In this document: in pieces, positions 9,473-21,204 of the stretch
Numbering within the stretch: the stretch's first letter is position 1
Layout: each line of letters begins with the position of its first letter
From: Rosellinia necatrix
Lineage: Eukaryota; Ascomycota; Sordariomycetes; Xylariales; Xylariaceae
Reading direction: 5' to 3'
Assembly: GCA_021209875.1 (NCBI GenBank)
Contig: JAGYVD010000003.1
Location: 4,898,001 to 4,962,000, forward strand
Length of the DNA: 64,000 bases
Notes under the pieces: generated by a model
The model's input: the letters and a program-made list of their open reading frames with translations, nothing else
Database searches by the model: none
Told to the model about the DNA's origin: nothing
Translations under genes and position numbers: made by a program

Positions 9473-11460
9473 CTATGCCGCCGCAGCAACTGGGCGTGAT
9501 GTACTAGCTATCACATGTGGGGGCTCTGCAACAACCTCGTCCTCCTCCTGTTGTGCCGCCATCTCACCACCAGCCTCCTTCTCGGCCCAAGCTCCCCATA
9601 GCCCGCGTTTTCCGCGTACTCGGATCGCGCCACCTAGGCTTCCCTCTTTTTGCTCGACTTTGATGGCGTCTTTGGTCGCAAGCACCAAGCATTCAAAGAA
9701 CATCTTGGTGGCGTCTGCTTTCGTGGCTCTTCTTTCAGGGAGGAGATCTTGGAATACCGCGGATTTCTTGCGCTTCTCCTCATTAGTAGCCGCCTCGGCC
9801 CCAAACAAATCTCTAAGGACGTGCACAGCATGCTTGGTGCCTAGCGATACAGGCCCGCTATCGGCTGGGTGTACAAAAGGTGCAACTGTGTCGTCAAATG
9901 CCGGGTTCATGCTTTCGTCGCGGGGGTGATGAATATCGTCGTCGTTGCTATTCGCCACTCCGTCGTCCGCGGGTATCTCTAGGATGGTCCCGTCGGGAGC
10001 AACGCTGCGATCGCCGAAGCCCGTATCTGGAATAGGGAGCATGTCCTCATCCTCGCCAATCTCCAGCCGGGGAGACTTGGAGTTACCCTGCTCCTCTTCA
10101 CTGCCTAGATCAGCAACGCCACTATCACGCTTCCGCTTCAGGTCGTTCGTCAGTTTAATAGAGTCTAGCGTCAGCATGCCCTGCAGCTCAGGTGCCCAAT
10201 TTTTGGTGCGACCACCGCCCATGATGTTTGTAACGAAGCTTCCGCTATTTTTAAGTTCAACCAAGGCGAGAAGATACGGGTCTCGGGTGAGGAAACTAGG
10301 GGTCTTGAGGATATTGTCGTGGTTCTGCTGCTGCTCTTTGATATGCGCGCTGGTAAGTTGCGTAGCCGGGTCAAGACCGAAAACCTTGCGCTTCTTCGAT
10401 TTCTTCTGAGGCTGCGGCTCGGGCTCCTCGGGTTCGTATCCCGGTTCATATATGCTGGTGTTGTTGAGGCGTGTCCACTCTTCTACGTCCCTGGCTGTGT
10501 TTTCATCGATATCCGACAGAGGTGATTCTGAAATGCGCGCACGTTCCATCGAAGCAATGCCACCCATCTCGGGCATAGCAGACTGTTCACCGATATCAAA
10601 GTGGAGGTCGTCATCCATTTGCACGTCGCCGTCGGCGTCCGCAATCCTGACCCCATCGTCGCCAAAATCCAGGTCCATAGTTTGTTCTACATCGGTACCC
10701 TTGGCGCGGGGTGCAATATCAAGCTCGCTGAAGATATCATCTTCTACGGGTCGCGGAGCTGGGGCATCTCGACCCATTTCGATGCTCTTATCCATGCGTG
10801 CACCGCCATCAATATCCATGCCAAAATCCAGTTCAAGTTCTAGGTCGTCCATAGGTGCAAGAGCGAGCTCGTCTTCGTCCATATTATCCTCGTGCAAGAA
10901 TTGACTATTGTTGAAATCTTCCTGCAGGTTAATGTCACGGTTGCTTGGCCTTCCTCGTCCACGCGTGGCCGAGCCGGAAGGCGTGGGGTTCACGTCCTCC
11001 ATCTGACTGAGCAGCCAGTTTGCATCAGGGGGAGGCAGGATGTTTAGGTTGTCAGCAGGCGTTATCTGATCGGGTAGCATCAAGGCTTCTCGGTTGGGCA
11101 TGTTGAGGTTCTCGGGGATATCATTGTTCCCGGTGGCACGGAACGCCTGTGACACGGAGATCAGTTGCTGCCTTTGCTTGAGCAGGGGGTGAAACAAACC
11201 ATCTTGATTTTCAGGAGCGCCTCGTTACAATCATCCAGCAGGTAGCGGGCCTTTCGGCTATACATCCTGACAACACCCAACAACAGCTGACCGCTTAGTC
11301 GTAGCGCAAGGGGAGCTTGGTTAGGTCGGATGATGGCGTCAACACTGTTCGGCAGATTAGACTGCAAGACGTGCGTCTTGGACAGCTTGTGCATATTTGC
11401 CGACAGCCAGACACGGGCCAGAGGCCCGCTCCTCTGGAGCAGCTCCTCCGAGTAAAACAT
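9473..11460 (-). CDS. RAD21: Cohesin alpha-kleisin Rad21/Scc1
   Basis: Exons 11460-11200 and 11146-9473 join in phase 0 to 644 residues. Exon 1 is the N-terminal Rad21/Rec8 domain that binds Smc3: MFYSEELL, GPLARVWLSAN, KLSKTHVLQSN, ALRLSGQLLLGVVRMYSRKARYLLDD. The middle is acidic and disordered. The C-terminal winged helix that contacts Smc1 is visible near residues 570-610 (KADATKMFFECLVLATKDAIKVEQ). Two matches to the separase cleavage consensus occur in the linker: SIEMGR at about 208-213 and SMERAR at about 286-291. The length, the intact N- and C-terminal domains and the two sites favour mitotic Rad21 over meiotic Rec8. The long GC-rich stretch upstream (to about 12100) is probably 5' leader and promoter. 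Confidence 0.95.
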
Positions 11461-13596
11461 GGCGACAGCAACGACGGCAAACGGCCAAGGAGGCTAGCGA
11501 TGGGGGTGCGGCGCCGGCAATGGCAGATGACAGGTGGCCGGACTCGCTTGTCGCCAGCAGTAATTGACAAACGTAGGACGGGTGCTCGGCCAAACCATAC
11601 AGAGGCGACGGTGCGCACGTCTCTCACGCCGACAAGGTGGCTTCGGGATGGGCGCGGGTGTTGGCAGCGGTGGGTGTAAACAGCGAGCGCGCGTTGTTTT
11701 GGAGCAGCCACGGGACGGCGCGTGTCGGGCAGGCCGCGCCTCGAGCAATGGAAAGAGAGAGTAGAGCGCCGCTGCGCGTGATGATAGCAAGTGCCGTTCG
11801 CAATTGCTTGCAGGTGCACGGCGTTGTCGAAAGAGTGAGCGACAGCAAGGCAGTGGGCGTCGTCCTGGTCGTGGTTATGGGTTCTGGGTTATGGTCGGCG
11901 GCAGTGGTAACTGGCAGAGAGAACAGCAAAGGCAGGAATGTCGAGGTGGAGGGGGGCGGCGGCTGGAAGTGATCCAAGACCCGTTGTTTTTGATGAGTAT
12001 GAGCAACAGCGGGCCAACCCTGTCCTCGTCTCATGCTGAAATCTTTGAAATCCAAGAGGTTGGGGGAACGTGCCATGTCCCACCTTTCGTCATTGCGCCG
12101 TCTTGATTGGCCAGTACAATGCCAAGCCTGTGGCTGATGGTTCCAATGATGCCTAAAGAGGAATAGCATATTTCCCCTAAATGGATTAAGACAACAGGTC
12201 GAGCAGGCAAGTCACCTAGACTACCTCTTGCCTAGCAGTGGTTCATGTTTGTTAACTAGGTAGCTGCCTGACCCAAGAATTAGGGCCAGTACACAGGCGG
12301 TTAACTACTGTGCTTGTAGGAGGTGCCTTGCGTCAACACAGTACTAAAGATAGTGCGGACAATTACTTTATTATAGCTATGTGCACTACTTCTACCTACC
12401 TACCTACATAAGTATTGAACCCAGATAGGTACCTACTGCACAATTTGTCCTTACCTAGATACATACATCTGGTAGTGATAATTTCTCGAAATTATGACAT
12501 GACCCCTAGAGCAGGAACAGAAAACCGTTGAGTTAGGTAAACAGTATAAAAAGGCTTAAGCTGCTGGGGGCTGTTAAGGGCTTCTATAGTGACTGCTACA
12601 GATAACTAGGCACTTTTTACTGTGGTTGTAGTGATCAAATGACAGATTAGGTTTAGGTTCGTGGTGGCCTTGCCAAGCGCGGCACAAAGGTCTGCATAAA
12701 TACAGGTCACAGCTGAGTTGCTGTCTAAGTACTAACTAGCAGATAGATACTACCTACCTAGGTAATAGCGTCAAAGAATTAGATGTTACGTCCTAGTCTA
12801 GATAGAACTCCCAGATTTCCAAGTGGGAAATGGTCAAGAAGCTACCTAGCGTTTTAATTGTCCAGAATTGAGGTTCAGTCAACAAGTGGCTGTAAGGTAT
12901 CGCGCATTGGCTAGCCACATAGGTATGGTTGACAAGCATTTTCAAGCTTACCTAGGTATGTTCAATGCTGCATTTTCCCTTCAGAATCTTATTAACTTTA
13001 ACCACCCAGGGAAGAAAATCCAAGTCGAATCACAGCCGACCCAAAGCTTTCTTATCATGCCTTCAACTACCCAGATATGGGTCTTGCCCACCCTCTAATT
13101 ATAGAGTCTGCGTGCACTGTCATCTTCCTGCACGATCACGCGGCGACGCAGGGCCTTTGAAAACTCCCTTTTATGCGCTACAGACTCAGATTAGGTAACG
13201 ACACGCCTTTCGAGGTCTTCCTTCCTTCCGTGAGGTATTCCGCTAATATAGGATTTGTGACTGTGAGGTAAGCTGGTGGGCTATATTAAAATTTAGTTTG
13301 ATTATAATGACAAATTATATTGCTCCTGTAGATGAAGCGATAGGAAATTGCTTACAGCTATCATCGTGACAGTCTTGGCTATGGTTTTTGATCAATGAAG
13401 ACGAAAAATCGATTATCATGCTATAAAGTTAGGTGTCATGTAAGGCTCTCTAAGGGGCGGCATCCTATGAAGTGGTTCCCTTCTTGTTCGTTTCAGCCCT
13501 AACGGGCTCGCATATCAACTCTATAGATGCTGTTGCTAGGTCAGATTCTTAAAATGTAACATTTATCCTAGGGCAGTAGTAGTATTAACCTATAAC

Positions 13597-13628
<32 letters not shown>

Positions 13629-14236
13629 ACATATACATATATATAATTCAGAGTGGACGGTAGCTGTTTCATATACCGCCATAGCGTTCAGAAAACTTGG
13701 GGGTTCATTGTACAATCTTGGGACCTGCGTCTAGTTGGTCGACAATCAGTGGCTGACGGTTAGTTAGATAGTTGGTGGTTCGTCAGTTGACGGTTTATTA
13801 TTATGTATGTACCTACCTACAAAAGGCGTGGATGGGGTAAGGTTTCGTTTTAACACAAAAAGCGCTGCAGGCCACCGCGGGTACCCACAGGGAAAAGTAC
13901 ATAGGTACTTTGCCTACTATGGTTATGTACGGTAGCGTTTTAGGTGCATCAGGGGATCCACTCTTTTTAAGCCGAGACAAGTTGAAGGCCAACAGGCGAA
14001 CGGCTCGTCAATCTCATAAAGTATCCTCGAACGAACACGACATCATAAGCCAGATCGACATTGCTCCTCCTCCAGGTCCCCCACACGCGGCTCTTCCCGA
14101 CGTACAGCCATCTTCTTAGGGATGGGTTTCTCCCAGCAATAGCTCCCCATTCTCCATCGCGTTACAAACTGTTGTCGGATTTCCTCGATGTCACCGTGGT
14201 CTGTCGTAGCACGTCTCTTCTGATAGCCTGCTGAAG
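11461..14236. other. Divergent intergenic region RAD21 / PMR1
   Basis: No gene is supported in 2.8 kb. The first 650 bases are GC-rich with overlapping chance frames on both strands, none with a recognisable domain. The remainder is AT-richer, with TAGG/CCTA clusters (about 12390-12435, 12750-12762), a CATATA run at about 13599-13647 and short frames at 12868-13198 of no clear identity. Confidence 0.55.
13599..13647. repeat. CATATA microsatellite
   Basis: Imperfect tandem array of a six-base CATATA unit in the RAD21/PMR1 gap. Confidence 0.9.
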
Positions 14237-17200
14237 ATGCCATGGCCGTGGCGCGGTCGCGAACCAGACGACGACTCGCTTCTTCCTCTGTCCGTGCCGA
14301 GCATCGGCGGTATCGACCGCGACTATGACTTTGCTAGCAATGGCGCCGCCGACCGCTCCAGAGCCTCTTCTCGCCCAGGCCACGCCCGCACAACCTCTGC
14401 TCAGTCGAGGGTAAGCCTCCGTCTACGCAGCAACGCCCACCCAATCCCCTTCCCCTTCCCCTTCCCCCTCCCCCTTCCCCTCACAGGGCCTCTGTGATCT
14501 GGAGTCGGTAACTAAATTCAATATGGTGATGCCAGTCCGTGGCCGATGCATACGCCTACATGACACCCGTCGATACGGCCGCCCACCTGCGAACCTCGTT
14601 AACTCATGGGCTCACCCCCAGCGAAGCGCTTTCTCGACTAGCAGGCTATGGGCCTAATGAGATCGTCCATGATGAGCCAGATCCCCTATGGCTGCGGTTC
14701 CTTATGCAATTCCGAGAGCCGCTTATCATCCTCCTCCTCATCTCTGCCTTCCTGTCCATCTTCGTCGGGAACATGGACGATGCGGTCAGCATCACAATTG
14801 CCGTGACTATTGTCGTTACAGTGGGCTTTGTGCAAGAATACCGATCAGAGAAGTCTATCGAAGCCCTCAACCACCTAGTGCCAAACCATGCTCACTTAGT
14901 CCGCGCCCAACCCTCCAAACCCGCCCCCAGCGCCAAGGGCTCAGCGTGGCCGCCCGTCGAGAATGGCCAAAGCAGCACTGGTCCCTTTGAGCCCTCGACT
15001 GGAACTGAAACGCCTGGAGAAGAACAAATGGAGGCGACGTCGACGAAGGTGATGGCGACTCAGTTGGTTCCGGGAGATCTTGTCTTCTTTACTACCGGCG
15101 ATCGCATACCAGCCGACATTCGGATAACGAAGGCAGCCGACCTGACAATTGACGAATCAAATCTGACCGGAGAAAACGAGCCTTTACGAATGACGCCGGA
15201 TACAAGATCTCGCAGCGGCTCGCCACCATTAGTCACCGATTCGGGATCGTTGCGCCATCCGAGCCCCTCGGTCCTCTCTCCCCCACTACACTATGGAGAT
15301 TTAAAAGAAGGAGCGCATGACCAAGGCATAAATAATATCGCGTACATGGGGACACTCGTTAAATCCGGCCACGGACAGGGCATTGTGTTTGCCACGGGTG
15401 GTGAAACGCATTTTGGCACAATCGCTGCGAGTGTGTCGGGCACCGAGAGTCCACGATCGCCTCTTCAAGTCAACATGGATGAGCTGGGGAAGCACCTGAG
15501 CCAAATATCATTCGGTATTATTGCACTCATCTCATTGGTTGGCCTGTTACAAGGGAAAAAGCTGCTCGATATCTTCACTATATCCATCTCACTCGCTGTG
15601 GCTGCCATTCCCGAAGGCCTCCCCATTATCGTGACTGTCACCCTGGCACTCGGTGTCCACCGAATGGCGAAACATAATGCCATCGTCCGGAAGATGCCTA
15701 GTGTGGAAACTCTTGGCTCCGTAAATGTCGTTTGTTCCGATAAGACGGGAACCCTGACGATGAATCATATGACCACAACCAAAATGTGGTATTTCGGGTC
15801 AAAAGAGCCCTTAGACGTGGATTCAGACGATGTGGCGGCTGAAAAGACTCCAGACGTTGCGGCGCTACAAATATTGCGTATCGGCAATATCGCCAATAAT
15901 GCGCGTATGGCTCACGGCACAAAGCCCATTCTAGCCGACGCCCAGAGCAAAGACTTCACCTCGTACACACGCTGGGTGGGACAACCCACGGACGTCGCAA
16001 TGCTTGATCTTCTCGACAGATACAAGGAGCACGATGTAAGAGAGAGTATTGGACCTCGGACCGCGGAAATGCCGTTCAGTTCGGAGCGAAAGTGGATGGG
16101 TGTTGTGATTGGAGCGCAGCCTGGAAACAGTGAGAAGGAATACGCCTATGTGAAGGGCGCAATTGATAGGGTCTTGGATGTTTGCGACTCATATCTTACA
16201 CCGGATGGTCGCGAGGTTGTTATGGATTCTCAGCGGCGAAGTGAAGCGCTCCAGGCGGCGGAAAGCATGGCAGAGAAGGGACTGCGTGTTTTGGCTTTTG
16301 CAAGTGGCCCCATCAATAGGCCAGCGCGGAGCAAGGCTGGGCTGGGTCCGGCTTCTCGAAGCGGCACACCTGGCGTTCGAGATGGGAATCGAAGCCCATC
16401 ACCAACCGATAGCGAAGAATTATACCGTGGTCTAGTTTTCGCCGGCTTAGTGGGCATGAGTGATCCGCCCAGACCAGGCGTAGCCCGCTCGATCCGGAAA
16501 CTCATGCGTGGCGGTGTTAAGGTTATCATGATCACGGGTGACTCTGCGACTACGGCACTAGCTATCGGGAGACAGCTTGGCATGCAAATCGCAACTCCTC
16601 GAGATCATACAACAAACCAGGCTGCTGTTAAGCCTGTGCTCACTGGCGACGAAGTCGATGGTATGACTGAGGACGAACTTGGAGCAGCGATGCAAACTAC
16701 AACCATCTTTGCACGTACGAATCCAGACCACAAACTAAAGATCATCCGGGCTCTACAAATACGCGGTGATATTGTGGCTATGACTGGTGATGGGGTAAAT
16801 GATGCGCCGGCACTGAAGCGGGCGGATATCGGTATATCTATGGGGATGCATGGAACCGATGTTGCTAAAGAAGCATCCGACATGATTCTTACAGACGATG
16901 ATTTTTCAACTATATTACGGTCTATTGAGGAGGGAAAAGGAATTTTCAATAACATTCAGAACTTCATCACGTTTCAGCTAAGCACGAGCGTAGCTAGTCT
17001 CGTGCTGGTCCTTCTCTGCACTTGTCTGGGGTTCAAGACACCCCTGAATGCTATGCAGATTCTCTGGATCAGTAGGTGGCGTATTCTTTGAGTTGCTTGC
17101 GATTTATAACTAACTCTGAGCAGATATCATAATGGACGGTCCCCCGGCCCAGTCTCTGGGCGTGGAACGAGTTGATCCCGACGTTATGTCCCGACCACCC

Positions 17201-17662
17201 CGCTCTCGCAGTGAGCCAGTACTAACACGAGCTCTAATTACTCGTGTCTTAACATCAGCCGCAATCATCATGACTGGCACAATGATTGTATACTACCGCG
17301 AGATGTTAGCAGATGGTGAGGTCACACGACGTGACACGACCATGACCTTTACGTGTTTCGTACTTTTTGACATGTTCAATGCGCTTTCATGCCGGTCTGA
17401 GAGCAAATCTATTTTCCGAGGCGAAGTCGGCCTATTCTCTAACAAGCTTTTCAACTGGGCTGTGGCTCTAAGTCTAGCAGGTCAACTGCTCGTCATCTAC
17501 TTCCCGTGGCTCCAGGAAGTCTTTCAGACCGAGGCCCTTGGACTCGCTGATCTTGTACGCTTGATTATCCTGGCGAGCTCGGTGTTTTGGGCAGATGAAC
17601 TAAGGAAATGGTATAAATACGGGCGGAAACGATTTGTCAGCGGCTACAGCTTTGCAGTATAG
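14237..17662 (+). CDS. PMR1: Golgi Ca2+/Mn2+-transporting P-type ATPase (SPCA)
   Basis: Exons 14237-14410, 14536-17071 and 17124-17662 join in frame to 1082 residues. Visible P-type hallmarks: actuator segment [10 protein letters not shown]4 PEGLPI, phosphorylation motif SDKTGTLT with Asp about 460, ATP-binding hinge [17 protein letters not shown], and TM6 [17 protein letters not shown], which spans the last intron. The N and D of TM6 and the E of TM4 form the single cation site of the secretory-pathway type. Pmr1 loads Ca and Mn into the Golgi for glycosyltransferases and protein sorting. Three Ser/Pro-rich insertions (about residues 180-215, 275-315 and 650-690) make it longer than yeast Pmr1. 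Intron 1 ends in a long pyrimidine tract of CCCCTT units. The ATG at 14237 is the first in frame giving an acidic N-terminus. It converges on the Chk2 gene. Confidence 0.95.
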
Positions 17663-18798
17663 AAGACACATTGGTCTGCCTTTGTTTTTGTTTTTTTTTT
17701 TTTTCCCGTGAATCGGAGTCTAACCAAGACGGATAAATGACCTGGCCTGTAATATTTAAGCGTCCTATCCCTATACCCATTGTATAAGAATCCCATCGTT
17801 CAGCGGCTTTTTCAGGGGGGGGTGGTGTTAGTTGGCGGCGAGGTTGATTGTTTGAAGCTGGGCAGAGGGGGGCAATGACTAGAAAGAGGAAGGTTCGTGT
17901 ACTATTACTTCTTGGACATGTATGTATACATATATAGGCGATGTACAAACAAGGTATATTGTATATGTCATTATACAAGACGAATGATGAAGCAGGGTGT
18001 TACGAGTTAGCCATCGCCCTTAGAAATTGCTGACAATCCGGTTATCTAGTGGCCATTCTGTCCTCGGTTCCACGTCCTCTCCCGGCTGGGTTGCTCTAAG
18101 AGCATGTTTACGATCTGATCAGTAAACCGTGTGACCTCCCCCATGTCCCCTTTTCTCCTCCCCCCTTTCCTCCTCAAAACAAGAATAAGGCGCTTCGGCA
18201 CACAGAATATGTGAAGCGAGAAAGGTATTTTGCGTAGGATAAGAAAGATACCCGTGAAAGATGGAGAGCGAAAAAAACGATTTCATCTCCTTCATCACGC
18301 AGACAGTGGTACTACTACCCCGCCACCTGATTCATGCATACTCATCGCACCCATATCAGACTTGTAGTAGTGGTATTATATATGTGTATATGTGTACACA
18401 GCAGGACAACACGCCACCAATTTTTTTTCCCTCCACAGCCACCGAAATTTGCTAGCGAGACATGCGAAGCATGCCTGGAGAATGCTGTAACTTGAAAAAA
18501 CAACTGCCGAATAAATACCAAAGTTAGTTTGAAGTTGCCTCAGATTGGCATGTTAGAATCGGTATGCGATGAGAAGGATTTCGGCTATCCCCCTCTCGTA
18601 TTAGACCAAACGGTGTATGGTTTGTTGAGTGATGGGAGAGTGAGAACCAAGGTCGAACAACCTTCCCCGACGCGACCGATAGAGATATAAACCGACTGAG
18701 ATATAACGCCATGCAGATATATATATATATAGATCAAACCCTCTTAAACGCCTTCTCTTATGTGCCTACACATGGCATGGCGTGCGCGCTCTTCCCAA
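17663..18798. other. Convergent 3' intergenic region PMR1 / CHK2
   Basis: No gene seen. It contains a T tract at about 17686-17704, a short TA run at 18716-18730 and AT-rich 3' flanks of both genes. Confidence 0.5.
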
Positions 18799-21204
18799 TC
18801 ATTTACTATTGACCTTCCCCTTGCCCTTGCCCTTAGGCTTCCCACCCTTTGCAGCCGTAGCCTCGGAGGCGCTATAGAAGGTATTGGCGTCATCCGCAAA
18901 GAGTGGTTGGTCACCTTTCCCACCCATCTGTACGAATTCTTCCGGTGCGCGTTCGTCGTCAGGTCGCGCCTCCGCAGGCCCAGCTTTCGTTTGGGCGGTT
19001 GGATTCTTCGCGAATATTTTGACTGGCTGCTTCGAGTTGGGACCCGGAGGTAATTTTCGCGCTAGGTACACCGAGTTGATGGAACTCAGTAAGGTTCGTT
19101 CACGAGCTACGCCTCGGCGATGCATGTCGAGGCCACCGATGCCGTCCACAAGACCGTCGGTGCTATCGGCCACTGCAGGCATCTTTTGGGTAAACCAGGG
19201 ATGTTGCAGGCACTGGTCGACGGTAAAGCGCTTGCTAGGTTCAACGACCAGCATACGGTCAATCAAGTCAACTAACATGGTCAGCGCTTTCCTTGAAGCT
19301 TGGAACGAACGTCGAACTTACGTGCTGGGTCTCCTACGGGGTCCCAGTAAGGAGACGGATAATCAAATCGCCCACTCTTGATTTGTTGTGACAAATTGTA
19401 CGGAAACTCGCGACTGTACAACTCGTCCGAGAAAGGGGGAAAGCCGCAGAGACAGATGTACAGAACTACACCGAGGGACCAGATATCAACAGCCTTGGTG
19501 TATTTTCTGTTGCGCCCTTCAGCTAAGATCTCAGGCGCAACATAGCTAGGTGTCCCGCATAATGTCGTAGTAAATGATTCCTCGCCGATGATCTTGGCGA
19601 GACCGAAATCCGCAAGCTTCACGTGGACATCCTTATCCACGAGGAGTATATTCTCAGGCTTGATGTCGCGGTGTACAATATTGCGGTCGTGCTTGGAAAT
19701 GTTAGGTGGGTTGGGCAAATGGATTAGGTAGGGGCGACAAACGTACCAGGTACTTAATGCCTTGAAATAACTGGGAAAACAGTTTCCTCGCCTCATCTTC
19801 CGTTAGCTTCTGTTTCGATACGATGTGGTTAAATAGTTCGCCCTCGGGTGCCAGCTCTAACACGAGATACACGGCATTCTTCTCGTTGAATGTATCCTTC
19901 AAGCAAAGAACATTCGGGTGGCTAACACCCATCAGTACTGCTATTTCTTGTTGCAGCCCATCCATCTTTGAACGTTCATCCATTCCGGGGTGCTTGGTGA
20001 ATATTTTGACGGCGTAGCGCTGGCCTGTGGACTTCTCGATGCACAAGAAAACTTCGGCGAAATGGCCCTTGCCCAGACGTTCGAGTAGGGTATACTGCTG
20101 CAAAAAGGCACTTGACGTGCGGCTGCGGGGATAGCGAAAGATGAAACGAGCCTTGTCCATGACGGCAATCTCGTCCTGCTCCTGTAGCTCGCGCCGTTGA
20201 TTGCGGCCGACGATGGCTTCATTGACGAATGTACCATTGCTGGATAAATCCTCCATGATAGCGACAGTATCATCGCCCTTGTTTTCGGTGAATAGCAGGC
20301 AGTGCCGATTTGAGACTATAGGGTCGTCTATGACGACATCTGCATATTGCGTGAGATGATCATGTCTACAAGAACCGCTAGCAGCGGCGCAGCCGCGATA
20401 GCACTACCATGCCGGATGAACTTACCACATTCTGGGTGGCGTCCTATTAGGTAACCACCGGACGGCACACCCTTCGTCTTTGATTTTTCATATATTTCCT
20501 CCTGTTCCAAGGCGCCTTTACGCCCCTGCTTGGAGCCGATGGCGGCTGCGACATCCTTGGAATGCGGGCATGTCGAGCGCTTCCTCAACACAACACATCT
20601 ACCGCCATAGCTGGTGTTGAGAGGGAAGAGGTAGCCCCATACTCCCTCTTTCACCTCGTCCTCCACCTCATCGGACAGGGCGGCATTGGCGTCGACATAC
20701 TGGGATGTAGGGAAGGCCTGCGTATCTTGGAGCGGAGAGGAAAAGCGTTGGGCCTGTGAGTAGCTCTCATCGGGCGTGCGATGGGTGACTTGGCTGGGAC
20801 GGCCCTCGGGGGGTTCGGCGGTGGACTCTTTGTAGGTATCGTTGGGGTCGGTCAGGTGGGTGACGGGAGAAGGGAGCTGGTTCTTGATGACGGGTGTCTT
20901 GAGCTTGTCCGTACCGCCGTCGGGCTTTTGGGACAAACGCTCGGACCGACGAGGTTTTTTGGAGAGGTCGCTCTCCTGTTGGCTTGGGGAGTCCTAACAA
21001 AGGGTATGGTTGTCAACGGGAGCCCAGGGCCGAACAAAAGACGGACGTGGGACGGGCAGAAGAACGGTAACAATGGGATGGATGTGCTTGGTGGTTTGGC
21101 TTGGTGGTTTGGCTTGGTGGTTTGGCTTGGTGGTTTGGCTTGGTGGTTTGGTTTGGATGACCTACTCTGGCACGTTTCAATTGGCTCTTCTCGCGCGGAG
21201 CCAT
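18799..21204 (-). CDS. CHK2: FHA-domain checkpoint kinase of the Chk2/Rad53/Cds1 (PRD-4) family
   Basis: Exons 21204-21166, 20993-20426, 20339-19747, 19691-19322 and 19271-18799 sum to 2043 nt, 680 residues. Residues 1-130 hold about seven SQ/TQ sites, the cluster used by ATM/ATR-type kinases. An FHA domain at about 185-270 shows YLIGRHPEC, SNRHC and the SSNGTFVN loop. The kinase domain (about 285-555) has the glycine loop LGKGHFAEV, AVKIF lysine, HRDIKPEN (catalytic Asp about 409), DFG, activation loop TTTLCGTPSYVAPE and the VDIWSLGVVLY helix. The C-terminus is basic (GKPKGKGKGK). One FHA rather than two matches Chk2/Cds1; in Neurospora the orthologue also links DNA damage to the circadian clock. 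The exon 2/3 junction was chosen to give PECDVVIDDP; a nearer AG would break the frame. Confidence 0.94.
21086..21150. repeat. 13-nt minisatellite inside CHK2 intron 1
   Basis: Five perfect head-to-tail copies of a 13-base unit (GCTTGGTGGTTTG) lie within the first intron of the checkpoint kinase, close to its donor. The transcribed strand is therefore AC-rich. Confidence 0.93.

Noticed and set aside
11624..12169. 181-codon minus frame upstream of RAD21
   Set aside because: Composition looks like GC-rich leader DNA; no domain, and it overlaps other equally long frames.
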